Source of the DNA: Streptomyces sp. NBC_01775
Lineage (GTDB): Bacteria > Actinomycetota > Actinomycetes > Streptomycetales > Streptomycetaceae
Reading direction: 5' to 3'
DNA length: 64,000 bases
Assembly: GCF_035917675.1 (NCBI RefSeq)
Contig: NZ_CP109104.1
Span: 1,302,001 to 1,366,000 of the forward strand
Position 1 is the first letter of the stretch. Each line of letters opens with the position of its first letter. The position numbers and the translations under genes were made by a program. The notes under the pieces are model-generated. The model was not told where the DNA came from. It saw nothing but the letters and a program-made list of their open reading frames with translations, and searched no databases. Shown piece by piece: positions 45,634-53,122 of the stretch.

Positions 45634-45658
45634 TGATGTGACACAACTGATGTAACAC
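45634..45658. promoter_or_regulatory. paired TGTNACA boxes upstream of the beta-oxidation operon
   Basis: TGATGTGACAC (45634-45644) and TGATGTAACAC (45648-45658) are direct repeats 14 bp apart, each with a TGT-N-ACA palindrome. They begin 12 bases before the CaiB gene start, so a bound protein would cover the promoter or ribosome site. The gap 45623-45892 has nothing else that I recognise. Confidence 0.4.
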
Positions 45659-45892
45659 CAGGAATGCTAGGAACGGCTCCCCCATTCCACAAGCCCCCGA
45701 AGCCCGGAGCGCGCGGACCCCGGCGGCACGGGCCGCGGCGGGCGTCCGGGAGGGCGCACGGCATGGCGCGCGTCCGGATGCGGGCCGCAACACCGGGTCA
45801 CTCAGGAGGAGTTGGCGAGAAACCCCGGCCACCAAAAGCCATGGCCGTATCCCGCCAGCGGACACCCCACCGCGGGACGGAACCTGGGACAC

Positions 45893-46426
45893 ATGGAATC
45901 GATATACGACATACGGGCCATCGCCCCTCGGGTGCTGAACGAACTGCGCGTCAAGGACGACGCCGGAGCGCCGCCGCGCCGAGTCGCGGACACCGACGGC
46001 GGCAGCCCGCTGCGCTGCTGCATGGAGCGGAGCAAGCCGGGCGAGACCCTCGCCTTCGTCTCCTACGCCCCGCTGCGCAGATGGGCCCGCGAGACCGGGG
46101 CCGACCCCGGCGCCTACGACGAGGTGGGGCCGGTCTTCGTCCACCCGCTCGACTGCGGCGGCCGGCGCGGACCCACCGGCTCCTTTCCGGAGGCGATGCG
46201 GGGCGAGCGCCGCACGCTGCGCGCTTATTCGGCGCGGGGCTGCATCCTCGGCGGCCTGCTGCTCGACGGGAGTCAGGAGCGGACGCCCACGATCGAGGAA
46301 GGCCTGGCCGAGCTGTACGCGGATCCGCGCGTTGCCGCGGTGCACGTACGGGCGGTGGAGTTCGGCTGCTTCCTCGTCGAGACGCGGCGCGCCGTTCCCC
46401 CGGGAGGGGGATGGACAGCGGAATGA
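45893..46426 (+). CDS. DUF1203-family protein
   Basis: A 177-residue soluble protein. It has the DUF1203 pattern PLRCCMERSKPGETLAFVSYAPL, then GPVFVHPLDCGG, a FPEAMRG-type middle and RVAAVHVRAVEFGCFLVETRR at the end. The function is unknown. The start ATG 45893 (MESIYDIRAI) agrees with the family; the frame is open upstream but not conserved. It is alone, between the beta-oxidation operon and the SIS/aldolase genes, and ends just before the operator cluster. Confidence 0.8.
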   Translation: MESIYDIRAIAPRVLNELRVKDDAGAPPRRVADTDGGSPLRCCMERSKPGETLAFVSYAPLRRWARETGADPGAYDEVGPVFVHPLDCGGRRGPTGSFPEAMRGERRTLRAYSARGCILGGLLLDGSQERTPTIEEGLAELYADPRVAAVHVRAVEFGCFLVETRRAVPPGGGWTAE

Positions 46427-46431
46427 CGTGG

Positions 46432-46477
46432 TGCGTAAAGTTGCGTGAAAGCGAGCAGTTTCACGCACTTTCACGCA
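46432..46477. promoter_or_regulatory. four-box DeoR-type operator
   Basis: Four copies of one box occur in 46 bases: TGCGTAAAG (46432-46440), TGCGTGAAAG (46442-46451), TTTCACGCA (46459-46467) and CTTTCACGCA (46468-46477). The first two point right and the last two left, so the whole block is a nested palindrome; the outer pair 46442-46451/46468-46477 is perfect over 10 bp. It lies 40 bases before the SIS gene. The DeoR regulator two genes downstream is the likely binder. Confidence 0.65.
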
Positions 46478-46517
46478 GGGGGCTGAGGGCCCCCGGACCC
46501 GGAGGGGGTGCCCGCAC

Positions 46518-47411
46518 ATGGGCGAGACGTCATACATGGAGCAGGAGTTGCGCAGCCAGCCCGATACCTGGCGTGCGGCGGCCAGGATCGGCGCGGGAGA
46601 GAACCCGCTCCCGGTGGCGGGTGCGCGGGTGGCGGTGATCGGCTGCGGGACATCGTGGTTCATGGCGCAGGCGTACGCCGCTCTGCGCGAGAGCGCGGGC
46701 CTGGGGGTGACGGACCCGTTCGCGGCGTCCGAGGCGTTCCTCGGCAAGGCCCGGGGCTACGACGCGGTCGTCGCGATCACCCGCTCCGGCACCACGACGG
46801 AGGTGCTGCGCGTCCTGGAGGCGGTAAAGGGCCACGTCCCGACGGTCACGGTGCTGGGTGACCCGGACACCCCTGCCACCCCGCTCTCGGACGAGACGGT
46901 CTCGCTCCCGTTCGCCGACGAGAAGTCGGTGGTTCAGACCCGCTTCGCGACCTCGGCCCTCGCGCTGCTGCGCGCGCACCTGGGCGAGGATCTCGCCGAG
47001 GCGGTCCGGGACGCGGAGTCGGCGCTCAAGGCCCCGGTGGAGAAGGAGTGGGTGGACGCCGAGCAGTTCTCCTTCCTCGGCACCGGCTGGACCTACGGCC
47101 TCGCCAACGAGGCGGCCCTGAAGATGCGAGAGGCGTCCCAGAGCTGGACGGAGTCCTATCCCGCCATGGAATACCGCCATGGCCCGATAGCGATCGCCGC
47201 CCCGGGCAGGGTCACCTGGCTGTTCGGAGAGGCCCCGGAGGGACTGGAGGGGGATGTGACCGCCACCGGCGCCCGGTTCGTGTGCCACGCGCGTGATCCG
47301 CTGGCCGATCTGGTCCTGGTGCAGCGGGTCGCACTGGAGCGGGCGCGGGCCCGTGGGCTCGACCCGGACAACCCGCGCAGCCTCACCCGCTCGGTGATGC
47401 TGGACGGCTGA
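46518..47411 (+). CDS. SIS-domain sugar-phosphate isomerase/deaminase-like protein
   Basis: A 297-residue protein with two SIS domains. The first has VAVIGCGTSWFMAQAYAALRES and AITRSGTTTEVLRVLEAVKG, the second FLGTGWTYGLANEAALKMREASQSWTESYPAMEYRHGP. The layout matches the isomerase half of GlmS and AgaS/FrlB-like enzymes acting on amino-sugar or glycated-amine phosphates. It is first in an operon with a class II aldolase and a DeoR regulator, so it probably makes a ketose phosphate for further metabolism. No sugar kinase or transporter lies nearby. Confidence 0.86.
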   Translation: MGETSYMEQELRSQPDTWRAAARIGAGENPLPVAGARVAVIGCGTSWFMAQAYAALRESAGLGVTDPFAASEAFLGKARGYDAVVAITRSGTTTEVLRVLEAVKGHVPTVTVLGDPDTPATPLSDETVSLPFADEKSVVQTRFATSALALLRAHLGEDLAEAVRDAESALKAPVEKEWVDAEQFSFLGTGWTYGLANEAALKMREASQSWTESYPAMEYRHGPIAIAAPGRVTWLFGEAPEGLEGDVTATGARFVCHARDPLADLVLVQRVALERARARGLDPDNPRSLTRSVMLDG

Positions 47412-47594
47412 GCGGAAGCCTGATCCTCCGAGGGGTCGCCGGGGCCGACGCTGAGCCCGGCGCCCCTGGGCGGGCCGCTCCGGCGCCTCACCGACCCAGC
47501 CCGTCACCCCGCGCCGACTCGGACCGCGCGACAGGTCGCCATCCCTCCGCCGACTCACCACCGCCCCAGCCGCCGCTCAAGGGAGCCCAGGACC

Positions 47595-48458
47595 ATGCCT
47601 CTCGTCTCCACCGCTTCGATCCTCGCTGACGCCCGTGCGGCAGGTTCCGGTGCCGCCGCCTTCAACGTCATTCATCTGGAGACCGCCGAGGCGCTGGTCG
47701 CCGCCGCCGACCGGACGAGCACTCCTCTCATCCTCCAGATCAGCGAGAACTGCGTGCGCTATCACGGCAGTCTGCTGCCCGTTACCCGTGCGACCCTGGC
47801 CCTCGCCGAGGCGGCGCGCACAGGCGTCTCCGTGCACCTGGACCACGTCACCGACGCGGAGTTGGTGTGGCAGGGGGTCGAGGCCGGTGTGGGCTCGGTG
47901 ATGATCGACGCCTCCACGCTGCCGTACGAGCAGAACGTGAGCACGACAGCGCGGCTGACGTCCTGGTGCCACGACCGGGATGTGTTCGTGGAAGCCGAGT
48001 TGGGCGAGGTCGGGGGCAAGGACGGGGTGCACGCGCCGGGGGTGCGAACGGATCCCGACGAGGCACTGGAGTTCGTGGCCGCCACCGGGGTGGACGCCCT
48101 GGCCGTCGCCGTCGGCTCCTCCCACGCGATGCGGGAGCGCACCGCGAAGCTGGACCTGGAGCTGATCCGGCGGCTGCGTGAGAAACTGCCCGTTCCGCTG
48201 GTGCTGCACGGTTCGTCGGGCGTGCCGGACGAAGAGCTGTGGCAGGCGATCACTGCGGGCATGACCAAGATCAACATATCGACTCACCTCGTGTCGGTCT
48301 TCACCCAGGGCCTGCGTAAGGTGCTGGATGCCGACCGAGCGCTCATCGACTCGCGCAAGTACATCGCCCCGGCGCGGGACGCGGTCACGGACGAGGCCGC
48401 ACGGCTCTTGGGGGTGCTCGGGGGCAAGGGAGCGGGGGAAGGAGAGGAAGCCGGGTGA
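47595..48458 (+). CDS. class II (zinc) ketose-bisphosphate aldolase
   Basis: A 287-residue class II aldolase of the GatY/KbaY/FbaA type. The catalytic Asp and zinc His are in VHLDHV (81-84), the metal-site Glu in EAELGEVGGKDG, and the other zinc His residues in VAVGSSHA and LVLHGSSG. The segment KINISTHL binds phosphate. It should cleave a ketose-1,6-bisphosphate such as tagatose bisphosphate into two trioses. The SIS gene is 183 bases upstream. The stop overlaps the DeoR start by 4 bases (GTGA). Confidence 0.9.
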   Translation: MPLVSTASILADARAAGSGAAAFNVIHLETAEALVAAADRTSTPLILQISENCVRYHGSLLPVTRATLALAEAARTGVSVHLDHVTDAELVWQGVEAGVGSVMIDASTLPYEQNVSTTARLTSWCHDRDVFVEAELGEVGGKDGVHAPGVRTDPDEALEFVAATGVDALAVAVGSSHAMRERTAKLDLELIRRLREKLPVPLVLHGSSGVPDEELWQAITAGMTKINISTHLVSVFTQGLRKVLDADRALIDSRKYIAPARDAVTDEAARLLGVLGGKGAGEGEEAG

Positions 48459-49309
48459 AGCGCCACGAGCGGATGAACGCGCTGCTGGAACTGCTGGGGC
48501 AGCGCGGCAGCCTGGAGGTCGAGGAAGCGGCCACGGCGCTGGAGGTCTCGGCGGCGACCATGCGCCGCGACATGGACGCGCTGGCGGAGCAGCAGTTGCT
48601 CACCCGTACACGGGGCGGAGCCGTGCTGAGCGCCGTGACCTACGACCTGCCGATCCGCTACAAGCGGGGTCACCACACAGCGGCCAAGGAAGCGCTCGCC
48701 AGGACGGCCGCCGCGATGGTCGAGCGGGGCAGCGTGATCGGCCTGAGCGGCGGGACGACCACCACGGAGATCGCCCGCGCTCTGGCGACCCGCGCCGACC
48801 TGGCCGAGCCCGGTCCGCAGCCGCATCTGACCATCGTGACCAACGCACTGAACATCGCCAATGAGCTGGCCGTGCGGCCACAGATCAAGACCGTGCTGAC
48901 AGGCGGCGTAGCGCACTCCAGAACGTTCGAACTCACCGGACCGTACAGCGAACTGATGCTGCGCCAGGTCTCCGTCGACCTGGCCTTCATCGGGGCCAAC
49001 GGAATGGACCCTCAGACGGGAGCCACGGTCCACGACGAGGCCGAAGCACGCATCAACGGCCTGATGGCGGAGCGGGCCGAGCGGGCCGTGGTGGTCACCG
49101 ACTCCTCCAAGGTCGGCGTTCGCTGCTTCGCGCGCATCGGTGGGGCGGAGGTCTTCAGCACCTTCCTCACGGACACGGGCATTCCGGGGCCGGTGCGGCG
49201 GGAGTTCGAAGAGCGCGGGCTGCGGGTGGTGCTGGCCGAGGAGGGGCCGACGGAGGCCGGAGACAAAGGGGACAGTAAGCAGGCAGGCAACGGCAGAGTC
49301 CTCGGCTAG
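48455..49309 (+). CDS. DeoR-family sugar-phosphate-responsive repressor
   Basis: A 284-residue regulator. The N-terminal DeoR winged helix reads RMNALLELLGQRGSLEVEEAATALEVSAATMRRDM. The C-terminal sugar-phosphate sensor domain has GLSGGTTTTEIARAL, VTNALNIANELA, VLTGGVAHSRTFELTGP and VVVTDSSKVG. It is translated from GTG 48455, coupled to the aldolase, so it would repress its own operon through the four-box operator at 46432-46477 until a sugar phosphate accumulates. Confidence 0.92.
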   Translation: MKRHERMNALLELLGQRGSLEVEEAATALEVSAATMRRDMDALAEQQLLTRTRGGAVLSAVTYDLPIRYKRGHHTAAKEALARTAAAMVERGSVIGLSGGTTTTEIARALATRADLAEPGPQPHLTIVTNALNIANELAVRPQIKTVLTGGVAHSRTFELTGPYSELMLRQVSVDLAFIGANGMDPQTGATVHDEAEARINGLMAERAERAVVVTDSSKVGVRCFARIGGAEVFSTFLTDTGIPGPVRREFEERGLRVVLAEEGPTEAGDKGDSKQAGNGRVLG

Positions 49310-49348
49310 GGCGTGGCCGACGGATCATGCGTGCCCGGCGCGGGTGCG

Positions 49349-49410
49349 AGTCCCGAAGGGGCGCGGGGAACCGCGCGACAAGCCCACAACCCACCCGCAC
49401 CCTGCACAGC
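49349..49410. repeat. dispersed Streptomyces intergenic element
   Basis: The stretch containing CCCGAAGGGGCGCGGGGAAC and the following CGCGCGACAAGCCCACAACC resembles an element I know to be scattered in many copies in Streptomyces intergenic regions. Inside it is a hairpin GCGCGG-GGAA-CCGCGC (49361-49376). It lies in the 338-base gene-free stretch 49310-49647. The rest of that stretch shows nothing recognisable until the palindrome at 49607. Confidence 0.6.
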
Positions 49411-49606
49411 ACAGGCAGGGGCACCCCCTGCTCAGCACCAAGAGAGAGGGCAACAGAAAGATCCGCCGGACAGGCCGTAGCGGCGGCTGACGACTGCCGA
49501 GACAGCCGAGGTTGCGGACAGTGAAAGGGGTCGTCGTCGGGGTTGCCGAGCACCGGGTGGGTGCGGGGTGTGAGGTGTGGTGACGTGGTGGGGGTGGCGG
49601 GGCGAC

Positions 49607-49633
49607 ACTGTCCTGACGTGATGTCAGGACAGT
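49607..49633. promoter_or_regulatory. perfect 11-bp palindrome before the AMP-ligase gene
   Basis: ACTGTCCTGAC (49607-49617) and GTCAGGACAGT (49623-49633) are exact inverses around GTGAT. The site ends one base before the ribosome site GGGAGG of the ligase gene and so is well placed for repression. No regulator gene is adjacent. Confidence 0.6.
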
Positions 49634-49647
49634 TGGGAGGGTCCCGC

Positions 49648-51357
49648 ATGTACCCCGGAGTCCACGCGTCCGCACATCCCGACAAGCCGGCCGTCATCTC
49701 CGCGCGTACCGGCGAGGCGCTCACCTACGGGCAGTTGGAGGAGCGCTCCGTCCGGCTCGCGAACCGGCTGCGCTCGGCAGGCCTGCGTCCGGGTGACCAT
49801 CTCGCGCTGCTCTCCGACAACGACGCCCGCTGCCTGGAGGTCTACTGGGCGGCGATGCGCTCGGGGCTGTATCTGACCTCGGTCAACAGCCACCTCACGG
49901 CCGAGGAGGCCGCGTACATCGTGGGTGACTGCGGGGCACGCGCGCTCATTGTCTCCGCGTCGCTCACCGACCTGGCGAACGCGCTGGTACCGGTCACCCC
50001 GGAGATCGAGCTGCGCCTGTCCTACGGGAGGGCGAGAGGGGGTTCCAAAGGGAGTTCGAGGGGAAGTTCCAGCGGGAGCCCGAGCGGGAGCCGGCGTCAG
50101 CCGGACCACGCACTCCGCGGGGACGGCGAGCACCCCAAAGGCTACGAGGACTACGAGGCAGCACTCGCCGCGGCCTCGCCCACCGCGCCCGAACACCAGC
50201 CCCGCGGCGCCGACATGCTCTACTCCTCCGGCACCACCGGGCGCCCCAAGGGCGTCCAGCCCGCCCTCTCCGGTGAGGACATCACCCGCACACCGTCCAT
50301 TTACACAGCGCTCTTCGCCCCGCTCTACGGCTTCGACACGGAGACCGTCTACCTCTCCCCCGCTCCCCTCTACCACGCGGCCCCGCTGCGCTTCTGCGGC
50401 GTGGTGACGGCGACGGGCGGGACGGTAGTCCTGATGGACACCTTCGACGCGGAACGGTCGCTGGCCTTGATCGAAGGGTATGGCGTCACCCACAGCCAGT
50501 GGGTGCCGACGATGTTCGTCCGAATGCTGAAGCTGCCCGCGCAGGTCGCACAGCGCTACGCCCTCTCCTCGCTCCGGGTCGCGATCCACGCCGCCGCGCC
50601 CTGTCCGACGGAGGTGAAGCGCCGGATGCTGGAGTGGTGGGGGCCGGTGCTGTACGAGTACTACTCCTCGACCGAGGGCAACGGACTGACCGCCATCACC
50701 CCGCAGGAGTGGCTGCGCAAGCCCGGCTCGGTCGGCCGGTCGGTGCTCGGCGATCTGCGCGTCTGTGGCGAGGACGGCACCGAACTGCCGCCCGGAGCCA
50801 CAGGGACCGTCTATTTCGCCCGCGAGGAGCGGCCGTTCGCCTACCACAACGACCCCGAGCGCACCGCCGAGGCCCAGCACCCGCACCACCCGGGCTGGAC
50901 CACCACCGGCGACATCGGCCATGTCGACGAGGACGGCTATCTCTTCCTCACCGACCGCAAGGCTTTCACCATCATCTCCGGCGGGGTGAACATCTATCCG
51001 CAGGAGATCGAGAACTGTCTCACCCTCCATCCCAAGGTCGCCGATGTGGCCGTGGTGGGGGTACCGGATGCGGAGATGGGGGAAGCGGTGCGCGCGGTGG
51101 TCCAGCCGGAGCCGGAGGCCGTACCCGGGGCCGAGCTTGAGCGGGAGCTGCTGGCGTATGTACGGGGGCGCATCGCGCGGTACAAGGTGCCGCGCGCCGT
51201 GGAGTTCACCGACCAGCTGCCCCGTACGCCCACCGGCAAGCTCGCCAAGGGCACGCTGCGCGAGCGTCTGAGCGCGGGCGAGCGTCCGAGCGCGCGCGAG
51301 CGTCTGAGCGCGGGCGAGCCGCCGGCCGCCAGGCCGTCCGAACGGCGCGGACCTTAG
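49648..51357 (+). CDS. AMP-dependent acyl-CoA synthetase/ligase
   Basis: A 569-residue adenylate-forming enzyme. The P-loop is MLYSSGTTGRPKGVQ, the adenine motif YEYYSSTEGNG, the hinge GWTTTGDIGHVDEDGYLFLTDRK, and the catalytic Lys lies in LPRTPTGKLAKGTLRE. The ISGGVNIYPQEIEN stretch suggests a short- to medium-chain or aromatic acyl substrate. Two oddities: a Ser/Gly/Arg-rich insert (about residues 130-165) encoded by imperfect 12-bp repeats, and a repeated C-terminal tail encoded by 36-bp repeats. ATG 49648 follows GGGAGG; ATG 49621 is in frame but lies inside the palindrome. Confidence 0.9.
   Translation: MYPGVHASAHPDKPAVISARTGEALTYGQLEERSVRLANRLRSAGLRPGDHLALLSDNDARCLEVYWAAMRSGLYLTSVNSHLTAEEAAYIVGDCGARALIVSASLTDLANALVPVTPEIELRLSYGRARGGSKGSSRGSSSGSPSGSRRQPDHALRGDGEHPKGYEDYEAALAAASPTAPEHQPRGADMLYSSGTTGRPKGVQPALSGEDITRTPSIYTALFAPLYGFDTETVYLSPAPLYHAAPLRFCGVVTATGGTVVLMDTFDAERSLALIEGYGVTHSQWVPTMFVRMLKLPAQVAQRYALSSLRVAIHAAAPCPTEVKRRMLEWWGPVLYEYYSSTEGNGLTAITPQEWLRKPGSVGRSVLGDLRVCGEDGTELPPGATGTVYFAREERPFAYHNDPERTAEAQHPHHPGWTTTGDIGHVDEDGYLFLTDRKAFTIISGGVNIYPQEIENCLTLHPKVADVAVVGVPDAEMGEAVRAVVQPEPEAVPGAELERELLAYVRGRIARYKVPRAVEFTDQLPRTPTGKLAKGTLRERLSAGERPSARERLSAGEPPAARPSERRGP
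51258..51319. repeat. 36-bp-period direct repeat in the ligase 3' end
   Basis: A 26-base stretch (starting GCGCGAGCGTCTGAGCGCGG) occurs at 51258-51283 and again at 51294-51319. A half-length diverged copy lies between, giving a protein tail with repeated (R)ERLSAGE units. Confidence 0.85.
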
Positions 51358-51780
51358 TCCGCGGTCCAGGCGAGCGGTGCGCCCGTGGTCCTCTCCAGGG
51401 AGGCGAAGACGATCCCGGCGACGGAGGCGGCCCGGCTCAACGCACCGCTGCCGCCCAAGTGCTGCTCTCCACCTGTGCGGCGGCCGGGTTCAGCCCTCGC
51501 GTAGTCCATGCCCCGGTCGGCTGGACGGCCGTCGCTTCCCTGCTCGCCCACGGTCCGGTATCTGCCTGATCCCCCCGCCTGGCCCCGTGCCCGTCCGCGC
51601 CTCCCGTCGTCCGCTCCTCGGAGCCAGAGCCAGAGCCAGAGCCAGAACCAGAACCAGGGCCAGGGCCAGAGGCAGGAACGCGGACGGTCGGCCGAGCGGG
51701 ACGGCCAGGGCGGGGTGACCCGTAACGCGTGACCCGTGCCCCCTGCCCCGTCGCCCGTGGCCGGCCCTTCGTCCCGCGCG
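51358..51780. other. gene-free stretch with hexamer repeat
   Basis: No credible gene in 423 bases. The minus-strand frame ending at 51354 stays open and its last residues (SRAASVAGIVFASLERTTG) look protein-like, so a decayed gene end is possible, but I do not recognise it. A hexamer array at 51621-51676 reads (GAGCCA)4-(GAACCA)2-(GGGCCA)2-GAGGCA. Confidence 0.6.
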
Positions 51781-53031
51781 TTACGGCCGTAGGGCCTCCA
51801 GTCGCGCGATCCTGCCCTGTTCCCCCGCCGCCCAGCAGCCCAGGTCCGAGGCGCAGTCGACGGTGTCGTAGGAGCCCTGGTCGAACGTGCTCCAGCTGCG
51901 CCCGCCGTCCAGAGTGAGGTCCGAGCCGGTGGGGCCGACTGCCAGTGCGCTGTGCCGGGTGTGGGGCAGCCAGCCGACTCCTGAGCGGTACTCAGGAACG
52001 GGGTGCGCGCTCGGCTTCCACGCCCTGCCGCCGTCCCCGGAGGTGGCGGAGGCGTTCGGGGAGGGCTCGCCCGGTTCGTAGTCTCCGCCGACGGCCAGGC
52101 CATGGCGGGCGTCCCGGAAGGCGAGCGCGAACACTCCACGCGCGGGCTCGGCCGCCGGGAGGGGGGTGGTGCTCACGCTCCAGTGGCGGCCCCGGTCGGT
52201 GGTGCGGAAGACCCGCGACGTGTCGCCCCCGCCGGTGGCGAACCAGGCGTTCCGGCCGCCGGAACTGGTGAGGCACTGCCCGCTCGCCGCGAAGTTCGTC
52301 TCGCCCTTTCGCGCTGCGGGCATGCCGTCCGACGGCACGAGGTGCCAGCTGCGCCCGCCGTCGCGCGTCGCGAGTATCCGGAACTTGCCGTCGACCGGGT
52401 CGCCGACGACGAGCCCGTTGCGGTGGTCGAAGAATGTGACGCAGTTGTAGAAGGCGGCCGGATCGTCGTTGCGGAAGGTCTCGCGCCAGTGGACACCGCC
52501 GTCCTCGGTACGGAAGACGCGCGAGGCGTCCCCTTCGCCGATCGCGAGGACGACGGCGCCGCGCGTGCCGAACGTCTCGATGTCGCGCAGCTCCAGACCG
52601 GCGGCCCCGGAGGGGGACACGTCGCTCCAGGTCCTGCCGCCGTCCGCGGTGCGCAGCACCGTGCCGCCGCTGCCCGCCACCCAGGCGGCCGAGCGGCTCA
52701 CGGCCGACAGGCCCCGGAACCTGGAGCGGCTCCCGCTGTCCTTGAGCGACCATCCCGGCGACCGCGCAAGCTGTCCGGCCCGCGCCGCTGCCCCCTCCGG
52801 CGTCCGCACCGCCGTCCGCTTCGGCGGCTCGGCCGTGGCAGCCGTAGAGGCCGTGGCGGACATGGCGGGCGTGGCGGGCGAGCCCGCGTGCGGCACCGCG
52901 GACGTACCGGAGTACGGCGCGGCCCGCGTCCCGGCGTGCCCTTCCGCGGCGGCCTGCGCCGGAACGGGCGCACTGCCGAGCGCCGCGCACACGGCTGCCC
53001 CGCAGAGCGTGAGAGCCCACACCCGTCTCAT
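51781..53031 (-). CDS. secreted BNR/YCF48-like beta-propeller protein
   Basis: A 416-residue exported protein: signal peptide MRRVWALTLCGAAVCAALG with cleavage near AQA-AA, then a low-complexity Ala/Thr/Pro region to about residue 70. After that come repeats of the BNR/Asp-box type: VLRTADGGRTWSDV, VFRTEDGGVHWRET, LATRDGGRSWHLV, VFRTTDRGRHWSV, DGGRAWKPS and LDGGRSWSTF. Six or seven such blades would form a propeller, as in YCF48-like proteins. There is no catalytic signature of sialidases. The role is unknown, probably binding outside the cell. AAGGGG precedes the ATG by 8 bases. Confidence 0.82.
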   Translation of the reverse strand: MRRVWALTLCGAAVCAALGSAPVPAQAAAEGHAGTRAAPYSGTSAVPHAGSPATPAMSATASTAATAEPPKRTAVRTPEGAAARAGQLARSPGWSLKDSGSRSRFRGLSAVSRSAAWVAGSGGTVLRTADGGRTWSDVSPSGAAGLELRDIETFGTRGAVVLAIGEGDASRVFRTEDGGVHWRETFRNDDPAAFYNCVTFFDHRNGLVVGDPVDGKFRILATRDGGRSWHLVPSDGMPAARKGETNFAASGQCLTSSGGRNAWFATGGGDTSRVFRTTDRGRHWSVSTTPLPAAEPARGVFALAFRDARHGLAVGGDYEPGEPSPNASATSGDGGRAWKPSAHPVPEYRSGVGWLPHTRHSALAVGPTGSDLTLDGGRSWSTFDQGSYDTVDCASDLGCWAAGEQGRIARLEALRP

Positions 53032-53122
53032 CGTCCCCACCCCTTCCCTCGCCCCTGTCGGCCGCCGCAACCTAGCCCACTACCGCCCCGTCGTCACCAG
53101 CTCTCGCGCCCTCGGTGCCAAA

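Noticed and set aside
51354..52139. Minus-strand frame whose end reads SRAASVAGIVFASLERTTG
   Set aside because: The tail looks protein-like, but the rest is translated hexamer repeat (Trp/Pro/Leu alternation) and overlaps the BNR gene; no start or family could be supported.
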